From the NCBI GenBank assembly GCA_020438105.1, contig JAGQVE010000016.1, positions 17,910 through 81,909 of the forward strand: DNA of 64,000 nt. Reading direction: 5' to 3'. Position 1 is the first letter of the stretch, and each line of letters opens with the position of its first letter. This stretch comes from Bacteroidales bacterium. GTDB taxonomy: Bacteria > Bacteroidota > Bacteroidia > Bacteroidales > JAADJA01. The notes below the pieces were generated by a model that worked only from the letters and a program-made list of their open reading frames with translations, was not told where the DNA came from and ran no database searches. Position numbers and translations under genes: made by a program. This document shows, one piece after another, positions 43,882 through 51,158 of the stretch.

Positions 43882-45963
43882 ATGGCAAATCAATCAACCA
43901 TTCATATTTCAAAACACATCATAAACAGGGAGATCAGTTGGTTGCACTTTAATGAAAGGGTGCTTCAGGAAGCTTCCGACCCGGCAACACCACTGATCGA
44001 AAGAATTAAATTTCTGGGTATTTTTTCAAGCAACCGGGATGAATTTTTCAGGGTGAGGGTAGCCAGCCTCAATCGCATGCTCAACATTCCGGACGGGATT
44101 AAAGTTGGGGATGATGACCCCCGTGAAGTGCTTTCCCAAATAAAAGAAATAGTAGCCGAGCAGGAGCGCATATTTACCCAAACCTACTTTAAAATCGTGG
44201 AGGAACTGGGTAAACATGATATCCATATGATCAATGAAACCCAGCTCGATGAGGACCAAATCTCATTTATTACCAATTATTACCGGGATGAACTTAGGCA
44301 GTACATTTTCCCGATCATGCTGGATAGTTTTCAAAATTTAACCTCTCTTAAAGACGGAAGTATTTATCTCGCCATCGAATTAAAAACCTCCGATGGTTCT
44401 GTTGAAGAGACCTATGCCTTGATCAAAGTACCCCAGAAATCGGTTTCACGTTTTGTGATTTTACCACAGAAAGGCAACAAACACTACATCATTTTATTGG
44501 ATGATGTGATACGGTATTGTCTGCGATTTATTTTTACCAAATTCGGGTATGATCAGTTTAATGCCTACACCATAAAAATAACTCGCGATGCGGAGCTGGA
44601 TATTGATGATGATGTATCTAAAAGTTTCCTCGAAAAAATGAGTGATAGCCTCAAACAACGAAAAAGGGGAGTGCCTGTTCGATTTGTTTATGATGCCAAC
44701 ATCCCCAGAAAATTACTCAAAAAGATCACTAAAAAACTGAAGATATCCAACGACGATAATATGCGTAGCGGCGGTCGTTATCATAATTTCAAGGATTTTA
44801 TGTCCTTCCCCAAAGTGGGCCCACCGGAGCTGTTTTATCCACCGTTTCCCAGGCTCGAACACAAGGATATTCCGAGGTATCAGAGCATCATTGCGCTGTT
44901 GAAGGAAAAGGACATCATGCTTCATTTTCCTTATCAGTCGTTTCATTATATCATCGATTTTTTGAGGGAATCCTCCATCGATCCGCAGGTATCGGAGATT
45001 AAAATGACTTTTTACCGGGCTGCCAAATATTCCAATGTGGTGAATGCCCTGGTGAATGCCGCCCGAAATGGAAAGCGGGTTACGGTGTTTCTTGAGATCC
45101 AGGCCCGTTTCGACGAAGAGGCTAATATCACCCTGGCGGGCAAACTGCATGATGAAGGGGTAAAAATTGTTCCCACCATCCCTGGTTATAAGGTGCATTC
45201 AAAATTGATCTTGGTAAAAAGGTGCGAAGAAGAGCAGGATGTTTTTTATGCCAACATCAGCACCGGTAATTACAATGAATCAACAGCCAATGTTTATGTG
45301 GATAACAGCCTGTTGACAGCAAACCAGGAAATTACCAGGGAGGTTGACCTGGTTTTTCAGTTGTTCGAAGCCCGTTTTGTTCCACCCACCTTCAAACACC
45401 TGGTGGTATCACCTTTCCATACGCGGAATTTTTTCATGCGCATGCTCGACCATGAAATCCAGAATGCGCGCAATGGAAAAGATGCCTGGGCGATTTTTAA
45501 ACTGAACAGCATTGTGGATAAAAAGATGATTCGCAAACTTTACCAGGCCTCTCAGGCGGGTGTGAAGATCAGGATGGTGGTGCGTGGTATTTGTGTGCTC
45601 ATTCCCGGAATAAAAGGCGTAAGTGAAAACATTGAAGTGATCAGCATTGTGGACCGTTTTCTGGAGCATTCACGGATTTTCATTTTCTGCAACAACAACG
45701 AAAACCTCTATTACACCGGTTCAGCCGATTGGATGCCCCGCAACCTGGATCACAGGATTGAAGTTTTAACTCCAATTAACGACAAAGATATTCAGCAGGA
45801 ATTGTGGGATATTGTGCAAATTCAGCTAAATGATAATTGCAAAGCAAGGATCAGTGGTGAGGACTTCGTAAACCGTTATCGTAAAACCGATTCCACAAAA
45901 CCGGTGCGGGCTCAGTTTGAGATTTACGATTATTTTAAACAGAAACGTATCGAAAACAGTTAA
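43882..45963 (+). CDS. ppk1: Polyphosphate kinase 1
   Basis: Reversibly polymerises ATP gamma-phosphate into polyphosphate. The 693-residue protein has the N-terminal PPK domain (NREISWLHFNERVLQEASD and FLGIFSSNRDEFFRVRVASL), the head domain and two PLD-like catalytic domains. The autophosphorylated histidine is in KVHSKLIL (His439), and the second His is in LEHSRIFIF. NYNESTANVYVDNSLLT and DWMPRNLDHRIEVL are typical. It is next to ppx and sixA, forming a polyphosphate module. Confidence 0.97.
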   Translation: MANQSTIHISKHIINREISWLHFNERVLQEASDPATPLIERIKFLGIFSSNRDEFFRVRVASLNRMLNIPDGIKVGDDDPREVLSQIKEIVAEQERIFTQTYFKIVEELGKHDIHMINETQLDEDQISFITNYYRDELRQYIFPIMLDSFQNLTSLKDGSIYLAIELKTSDGSVEETYALIKVPQKSVSRFVILPQKGNKHYIILLDDVIRYCLRFIFTKFGYDQFNAYTIKITRDAELDIDDDVSKSFLEKMSDSLKQRKRGVPVRFVYDANIPRKLLKKITKKLKISNDDNMRSGGRYHNFKDFMSFPKVGPPELFYPPFPRLEHKDIPRYQSIIALLKEKDIMLHFPYQSFHYIIDFLRESSIDPQVSEIKMTFYRAAKYSNVVNALVNAARNGKRVTVFLEIQARFDEEANITLAGKLHDEGVKIVPTIPGYKVHSKLILVKRCEEEQDVFYANISTGNYNESTANVYVDNSLLTANQEITREVDLVFQLFEARFVPPTFKHLVVSPFHTRNFFMRMLDHEIQNARNGKDAWAIFKLNSIVDKKMIRKLYQASQAGVKIRMVVRGICVLIPGIKGVSENIEVISIVDRFLEHSRIFIFCNNNENLYYTGSADWMPRNLDHRIEVLTPINDKDIQQELWDIVQIQLNDNCKARISGEDFVNRYRKTDSTKPVRAQFEIYDYFKQKRIENS

Positions 45964-46041
45964 TAAGCTGATGCTCCGGATTCTTAGATACCCTGTTATT
46001 TTTATTAATTTTCCGGCCCAAACAATCAGAAAGCTGAAATT

Positions 46042-46935
46042 ATGATTTATGCTGCTGTAGATATCGGTTCAAATGCCACCCGTTTGTTGTTTGCCAATGT
46101 GTTTGAAATCGACAATGAAGTTTTTGTGGAAAAGGCCAGCCTCATCAGGATACCAACGCGGCTGGGCGAAGATGTTTACACCACCAATCACATTTCGGAT
46201 GAAAAAGCCGAAATGCTGGTGAAAACCCTTAAGGCTTTCCGCCTGCTCATTGAAGCTTATAAACCTGTGGAGTACGATGCCTGCGCTACGGCTGCCATGC
46301 GCGAAGCGGATAACGGCAGTGAAATTCTGGAGCTGGTTAAAAAAGAAGCGGGTTTTGATGTGCGCATGATTGATGGGATTGAAGAGGCAAATATCATTCG
46401 CAAAACCAATAAAATCGGGTTTCACCATCCTGATAAAGTAGCCATGTACATCGACGTGGGTGGCGGAAGCACCGATATTTCCATACTCGAAAATAACCGC
46501 ATCATCGGTGTGAAATCGTTTAAGATCGGCACCCTGCGACTGCTCAAGAAAAAGGTGAAAAAGAAAGAGTGGCAGGAGCTTGAAAAATGGTTGAGGGAGT
46601 TCAAACCTTATTTCAGTAAAATGAACCTGGTGGGCTCGGGCGGAAATATTAATAAGATCAACAAGATTTATGGAAATGCCACCACTTTTGTGTTGACCTA
46701 TAAAAAACTATTGGAAGGTTATAATCACCTGAAAGGATTTTCGCTCGATGCACGAATTGATAAGCTGGGTTTGCGTCCCGACCGGGCCGACGTAATTGTT
46801 CCGGCTGCCAAAATTTTCATTTATATCATGGAGATTGTAAGGGCAAAATCGATACTGGTGCCCAAAATAGGATTAACCGACGGTTTGATCTATCAGTTGT
46901 ATGTAAAACAGAAGGAGAAACAAAACCAGGGTTAA
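46042..46935 (+). CDS. Ppx/GppA-family exopolyphosphatase
   Basis: A 297-residue sugar-kinase/actin-fold phosphatase that hydrolyses polyphosphate or pppGpp. It begins AAVDIGSNATRLLFANV (phosphate-binding loop 1), with ACATAAMREADNG, DGIEEANIIRK, and the second phosphate loop YIDVGGGSTDISIL, then LVGSGGNINKI. It lacks the C-terminal HD domain of longer Ppx enzymes, so it is the short, two-domain type. It lies 78 bases after ppk1. Its stop overlaps the convergent zinc-ribbon gene by 4 bases. Confidence 0.93.
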   Translation: MIYAAVDIGSNATRLLFANVFEIDNEVFVEKASLIRIPTRLGEDVYTTNHISDEKAEMLVKTLKAFRLLIEAYKPVEYDACATAAMREADNGSEILELVKKEAGFDVRMIDGIEEANIIRKTNKIGFHHPDKVAMYIDVGGGSTDISILENNRIIGVKSFKIGTLRLLKKKVKKKEWQELEKWLREFKPYFSKMNLVGSGGNINKINKIYGNATTFVLTYKKLLEGYNHLKGFSLDARIDKLGLRPDRADVIVPAAKIFIYIMEIVRAKSILVPKIGLTDGLIYQLYVKQKEKQNQG

Positions 46936-47327
46936 AGGAACCAGTCAGGATCTACGAATTTGCTCACCGACTCACCGTAAGATCTCACTTTCTTTTTATC
47001 ATCAATCTGGAAAGTACAGCGCTCACCGAATATGCGTGACATCACAATATTACTTTCCTCACCATTGGCTATTTGTACAATGCTGGCAAGCGCTTCACCC
47101 TGGGGTGAGTTTAAGCTGGAATGGCAAATGGGACAGTTAAAATCAAATTCATCCCCGGTTTCGGCTTGCAGGGTGGAACTCATAGCCACGGTGTAATTTC
47201 CGAGCTCTTCATGAAGTAGCACCAAACCTTTGTTTTCTTTGTCCTTTACGCAGCGCGCAGCGAGGATGATGTTTCTTTTAGCGTTGAGGGCGCCCCGGCA
47301 GTGGGGGCAGAGGTATGTAAGTTCCAT
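46932..47327 (-). CDS. Small zinc-ribbon-like protein of unknown function
   Basis: A 131-residue cytoplasmic protein with two CxxC knuckles: LCPHCRG near residues 6-12 and NCPICHS near 64-70, a likely four-cysteine zinc site linking two halves. The middle (KGLVLLHEELGNYTVAMS) and end (IFGERCTFQIDDKKKVRSYGESVSKFVDPDWFL) are beta-rich. I do not recognise a named family. It is convergent with ppx, and the selenoprotein candidate lies upstream on the same strand beyond a terminator. Confidence 0.75.
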   Translation of the reverse strand: MELTYLCPHCRGALNAKRNIILAARCVKDKENKGLVLLHEELGNYTVAMSSTLQAETGDEFDFNCPICHSSLNSPQGEALASIVQIANGEESNIVMSRIFGERCTFQIDDKKKVRSYGESVSKFVDPDWFL

Positions 47328-47378
47328 GATAATTTTTTTGATAAATTTAAGGCATTTCTATGGAAAAACAAAGAGAAT

Positions 47379-47405
47379 AAAAAAACCCCGGACAAGCCGG
47401 GGTTT
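47379..47405 (-). terminator. Terminator of the T9SS thioredoxin-like (UGA) gene
   Basis: AAACCCCGG (47383-47391) pairs perfectly with CCGGGGTTT (47397-47405) around a 5-base loop; on the minus strand TTTTTTTATTC follows. It lies 22 bases after the stop of the upstream gene. Confidence 0.92.
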
Positions 47406-47426
47406 AAGTTATTTAGAAATAGTAAA

Positions 47427-48692
47427 TTATTTTATCAGGTTGATTTTCCGAACGAGGTTTTCATTTTTACTTTGAATACTTAAAAAATACAAACCTGCCT
47501 CATAGCCTGACAGATCAATCTGAGAGCTGCAGGTTCCATGAACATTTATTGATTCTTTGTAAATCGTTTTACCGGAAATATCATACACTTCAACCTGCAT
47601 GGTTCCCTCCTGACTGATAGCCAGCTCAACCAATCCTTTGGTTGGATTGGGATAAATGTTTACAACCTTTGAAAGTGGCTGGTTTATCCCGGTACAGGGA
47701 TCCACCAAAATGGTTGATTCAGCCGTGTTCGAACAATCATTGGATGCGGTATAGGTGTAGGTAACGGTGTGGGTTCCCAACCCTGCCACATCCGGGTAAA
47801 ACATACCATCTTCCACGCCTGGCCCGGCATACACACCACCTGCGGGTGATCCTCCTGTGAGTTCAAATGCAGGCCATCCAAGGCAAACATCTTCAAAAGC
47901 ATTTAGCATGGCCGGAGGTGTCATATTCACGGTAATGTAATCTTCCAGCATCATGTTGCTCGTATTGGTTCCGTCTGTCACTTCCAGTTCCACATCAAAA
48001 GTACCGGTTTCGTTATAGGTAACCACCGGGTTAGCTTCTGTGGAAGTGGCCGGGTCGCCACCTTCGAAAGTCCATGACCAGCCGGTAACATCTCCCAACG
48101 AATTGTCGGTAAAGTTTACCGCGTTGTACTGACACAATTCAGTGACATCAGAGCTGAATCCGGCAGTTAAAACACCGCCACATTCGGCCTGCTGCAGGTT
48201 GTGACTTTCAAAAACATCAATGAATGTTTGTGTACTCAGAACCGGCCAAATATCCTGCTCAACGATGCTCTTATCGGGAGCAATGAGGATATAAGTGGGA
48301 TAAGCGCCAATGTTGTAGGTATTGTTGATGGCAGTTCCGCCACCTTCAACACCACTGATGCACGGAAATTCCACACCATAAGTCAGATCAAACTGAATAC
48401 ATTCTGCATCAGTGTCACCTGTATTAACACTTATTACATAAAGATCAGCTGTGTTGCAGCCGAATAATTCGTAGGCTTCGCTTAGCAAGGGAGCGGTAGC
48501 CTGGCACGAACTTCAAGTGGTAAAGAAAAAGTCAATCGCAACGTATTGACCTCCGTCGAGAATCTCAAACAAATTGAACTCTTCACCTTCGGTGTTTGTT
48601 GCTGTAAAGTCAACTGCCGTGGTGAGCGTTGTTTGAGAAAATGAAAGGAAAGCTGCAAAGCACATGGCGAGCAGTAAAGTAAATTTTCTCAT
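47427..48692 (-). CDS. T9SS-exported thioredoxin-fold protein with in-frame UGA (putative selenoprotein)
   Basis: A 421-residue secreted protein if UGA is read as selenocysteine. Signal peptide MRKFTLLLAMCFAAFLSFSQ (1-20) is followed by an AhpC/TSA/thioredoxin-like domain (about 25-170: VDFTATNTEGEEFNLFEIL, VAIDFFFTT, cis-Pro132 in GAYPTYILIA). Codon 60 is TGA (48515-48513) and forms U-S-S-C with Cys63, exactly the CxxC active site. A PKD domain (about 174-260, WSWTFEGGDPATST), an Ig-like module (VCLGWPAFELTGG) and a T9SS type A sorting domain (last about 80, NIYPNPTKGLVEL ... GLYFLSIQS) follow. Reading is continuous from ATG 48692-48690 to the stop, with no frameshift. Gene callers would start it at the TTG at 48488, losing the signal peptide and the redox site. 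An extensive SECIS-like hairpin follows the UGA. Mutation to stop is the alternative. Confidence 0.85.
48466..48512 (-). promoter_or_regulatory. Candidate bacterial SECIS element (T9SS thioredoxin-like gene)
   Basis: Beginning at the first base after the UGA, a 47-base hairpin can form. AGUUCGU pairs with ACGAAUU (7 pairs, one G-U), then a 3-base bulge, AGGC/GCCU (4 pairs), a small internal loop, CGCU/AGCG (4 pairs) and a 9-base apical loop CCCUUGCUA. The loop starts 21 bases after the UGA, within the usual bacterial SECIS spacing. The loop lacks the early G that many bacterial SECIS elements show. Confidence 0.6.
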
Positions 48693-48722
48693 AGTTTATT
48701 GTTTAAATGATTGAATAATATA

Positions 48723-48730
48723 CAAATATA
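48723..48730 (-). promoter_or_regulatory. Putative -7 box of the T9SS thioredoxin-like gene
   Basis: TATATTTG on the minus strand matches TAnnTTTG, 30 bases before the ATG at 48692. This supports the long reading frame that includes the UGA rather than the TTG start at 48488. The -33 region has TGTG instead of a clean TTG. Confidence 0.5.
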
Positions 48731-48769
48731 GCATATTACCAATAAGAGACACAGCCTTTCGTTATAGGG

Positions 48770-48801
48770 TTGTCTTTTAAAAGAAATTACAGCTAATTTT
48801 G
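48770..48801 (+). promoter_or_regulatory. Putative promoter of lipA-lipB
   Basis: TTG (48770-48772), a 21-base spacer and TAATTTTG (48794-48801) match the Bacteroidota consensus, 23 bases before the lipA ATG at 48825. Confidence 0.6.
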
Positions 48802-48824
48802 CTGCATAAATGAATTGATTGGAT

Positions 48825-49676
48825 ATGGGTGAGATAAGTACCAGAAAACCACATTGGTTAAAAACAAAAGTGCCGGTAGGCAAACAATATATTGGTGTCC
48901 GGGAGATAGTTGAAAAAAACAAGTTGCACACCATCTGTACCAGCGGCCATTGCCCCAACATGGCCGAATGCTGGGGCGTAGGAACTGCCACTTTGATGAT
49001 ACTCGGAGATATTTGCACAAGGGCCTGTAAATTTTGTAATGTTAAAACCGGCAGGCCGCTTCCGGCCGACTGGAACGAACCCGACCGGGTGGCCGAATCG
49101 ATCAATAAGATGGGTGTGAAACATGCGGTCATCACTTCGGTAGATAGGGATGACCTGGATGACGGCGGGGCCGAGATCTGGGCTTTGACCATTAAAAAAA
49201 TTAAAGAAGTAAACCCCGACACGACCATTGAAACACTCATTCCGGATTTTGACGGAAACACCGAATTGATCCAAAAAGTGATCGATGCAAAACCGGAAGT
49301 GATCTCACACAACCTGGAAACGGTGCGAAGGATCACCCCGATCATTCGGAGCAAGGCACGTTATGAACGAAGTCTGGATGTTTTGGAATATATCGTTAAA
49401 TCAGGCATCCGATCCAAAACCGGTATCATGGTGGGACTGGGTGAAACCGAAGCCGAGATACTGGAAACCATGGATGATGTGCGCCAAAGAGGCGTAGAGG
49501 TCTTTACCATCGGGCAATATCTGCAACCCAGCAGGCACCATTTGTCGGTGAAAGAGTTTGTTACTCCGGAGCAATTTGAAAAATACCGCATAGAGGGCAT
49601 CCGAAAGGGATTCAGGCACATCGAAAGCAGTCCGCTGGTGCGTTCATCCTACCATGCCGAACGTCACGTTAAGTAA
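48825..49676 (+). CDS. lipA: Lipoyl synthase
   Basis: Radical SAM enzyme that inserts two sulfurs into octanoyl groups on lipoyl-domain lysines. The 283-residue protein has the auxiliary-cluster motif CTSGHCPNMAEC (C38, C43, C49) and the radical SAM motif CTRACKFC (C64, C68, C71), and the C-terminal RSSYHAE with the serine ligand. I use the ATG at 48825 in place of the in-frame TTG two codons upstream. It overlaps or abuts lipB, forming a lipoylation operon that would serve SucB and other lipoyl proteins. Confidence 0.97.
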   Translation: MGEISTRKPHWLKTKVPVGKQYIGVREIVEKNKLHTICTSGHCPNMAECWGVGTATLMILGDICTRACKFCNVKTGRPLPADWNEPDRVAESINKMGVKHAVITSVDRDDLDDGGAEIWALTIKKIKEVNPDTTIETLIPDFDGNTELIQKVIDAKPEVISHNLETVRRITPIIRSKARYERSLDVLEYIVKSGIRSKTGIMVGLGETEAEILETMDDVRQRGVEVFTIGQYLQPSRHHLSVKEFVTPEQFEKYRIEGIRKGFRHIESSPLVRSSYHAERHVK

Positions 49677-50421
49677 ACAGATGGAAGAGGTTAAAGAAAC
49701 GGGAATTTTAAAAAAGGTGATCTTTCAGGATCTGGGCGCAATGGATTATGCCGAAGCCTGGGACCTGCAGAAAAAGTTGCTGGACCAGATTCAGGAGATC
49801 AAGGCGTTTAACCAAAACCTGCCGGTTTGCGAACAAACGGTGAATTACAATTTTTTACTTTTTGTGGAACATCCGCATGTTTACACCCTGGGCAAAAGCG
49901 GCAAACAGCAAAACCTGCTGGTGGATGAAAATTTCCTCAGACAAAAAGGGGCGCAGTTTTTTAAAATTGACAGGGGTGGCGATATCACTTATCACGGACC
50001 CGGACAAATTGTTGGTTATCCCATCTTCGACCTGGAAGCATTTTCACTTGGCGTAAAACAATATGTTCACCTCATGGAAGAGGCGATCATTCAAACACTT
50101 CATGAATATGGTATTGAATCCGGCAGGCTGGATGGTGCTACCGGTGTTTGGCTGGATGTGAACCTGCCGGGAAGGACCCGGAAAGTTTGTGCCATTGGTG
50201 TAAAGGTGAGCCGCTCGGTTACCATGCATGGATTTGCTTTTAATGTCAATACTGATTTGAATTATTATCATTTCATCAATCCCTGTGGATTTGTGGATAA
50301 GGGAGTTACAAGCATGGAAAAAGAGCTGGGTAAAAAACTCGATTTTGAGGAAGTGAAAAAGGTGCTATCCACCAAAATGCAGCAGCTTTTTAAATTTGAA
50401 TTTGCCGACCTTCCTGATTAA
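49654..50421 (+). CDS. lipB: Octanoyltransferase
   Basis: Transfers octanoyl from acyl carrier protein to lipoyl-domain lysines, the step before LipA. The 255-residue protein shows VEHPHVYTLGKSGKQQNLL, the substrate loop RGGDITYHGPGQIVGYPI, the catalytic Lys in CAIGVKVSRSVTMHGFAFNV and catalytic Cys in NPCGFVDKGVTSME. The start may be the ATG at 49654, which overlaps lipA by 23 bases, or the ATG at 49681, four bases after the lipA stop; the latter gives 246 residues, closer to family length. Confidence 0.95.
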   Translation: MPNVTLSKQMEEVKETGILKKVIFQDLGAMDYAEAWDLQKKLLDQIQEIKAFNQNLPVCEQTVNYNFLLFVEHPHVYTLGKSGKQQNLLVDENFLRQKGAQFFKIDRGGDITYHGPGQIVGYPIFDLEAFSLGVKQYVHLMEEAIIQTLHEYGIESGRLDGATGVWLDVNLPGRTRKVCAIGVKVSRSVTMHGFAFNVNTDLNYYHFINPCGFVDKGVTSMEKELGKKLDFEEVKKVLSTKMQQLFKFEFADLPD

Positions 50422-50425
50422 ACTT

Positions 50426-51154
50426 TCACGAAGTGAGCACCTGCTGCAAAACCTTGTGTGATTTAAATTCGCGCAGATCGGGAATGTGATAGCGATAATA
50501 ATCCAGGATGATCTCCAGCAACCGGTTGCGGTCCGACCCCGGAATTTTCACTTTGTGGCAATCAAAAACCGAAGTACGGATCAGCATGGAAATATAGTTC
50601 CCGAAGGGCTTTTCGCTCACCAGGCTTGCCGGTCCGTCGAGGTTGCTGAAACTGCCCTCTTCCAGGATGAAGTAGGGGAAATCCTCGGCATAATTATCTC
50701 TGGGGAAAAATCCCAAATATTGGGTTAGCTGAATAAGGAAAACCTTGTGGAACAAACCTATGTTTTGATCCAGATTTTCAAGATGTTTGAATGACTCAAA
50801 CAAAAATTCAAACAGGCCGGGATTTGGTTCCTCCTCACGCACTACCTGGTTCAGCACTTCATTTAAAAACAAAACCTGTGTTGATTTACGAATATTTAAG
50901 GGAATGCTTGAAAAAGGATGGGCAATTTTAATTTCTTTTAAAGTCTGGATTTCCTTATTTGAACGGTGATAAGCAACAATTTCAACCAGGTTGAAGGGTT
51001 GAAAAAGGGCCTGTTTTAAAGTAGATTTTTTGCTCCGCAAACCTCTCACCATAAAGGATTGCATCCCGAAGGCTTCGGTATAGATTTTAGCAATAATACT
51101 TGATTCGGAATATTTTACCGTTCTGAAAACAATGCCACGCGTGGTTTGTAACAT
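50426..51154 (-). CDS. recO: DNA repair protein RecO
   Basis: Recombination mediator that helps load RecA with RecR at single-strand gaps. The 242-residue protein has the N-terminal OB fold (TRGIVFRTVKYSESSIIAKIYTEAFGMQSFMVRGLRSKKS) and a helical C-terminal domain (FLFESFKHLENLDQNIGLFHKVFLIQLTQYLGFFPR). The C-terminal zinc-finger cysteines of many RecO proteins are absent, as is common in Bacteroidota. It is 4 bases after the porZ stop and is probably co-transcribed. Convergent with lipB, with a 4-base gap. Confidence 0.92.
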   Translation of the reverse strand: MLQTTRGIVFRTVKYSESSIIAKIYTEAFGMQSFMVRGLRSKKSTLKQALFQPFNLVEIVAYHRSNKEIQTLKEIKIAHPFSSIPLNIRKSTQVLFLNEVLNQVVREEEPNPGLFEFLFESFKHLENLDQNIGLFHKVFLIQLTQYLGFFPRDNYAEDFPYFILEEGSFSNLDGPASLVSEKPFGNYISMLIRTSVFDCHKVKIPGSDRNRLLEIILDYYRYHIPDLREFKSHKVLQQVLTS

Positions 51155-51158
51155 TGTA

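Noticed and set aside
47427..48488. T9SS thioredoxin-like gene starting at TTG 48488
   Set aside because: That start lacks a signal peptide needed for a T9SS cargo and begins in the middle of the thioredoxin fold. The frame upstream is intact to an ATG with a signal peptide and promoter, interrupted only by the TGA.
36898..48515. UGA reassigned to Trp or Gly across the genome
   Set aside because: Several genes here end with TGA at the expected family length, Trp is encoded by TGG throughout, and only two in-frame TGAs occur, both at Cys positions.
48689..49354. 221-residue minus-strand open frame over lipA
   Set aside because: It is antisense to lipA, whose cysteine motifs and length are fully canonical; the frame has no recognisable protein features.
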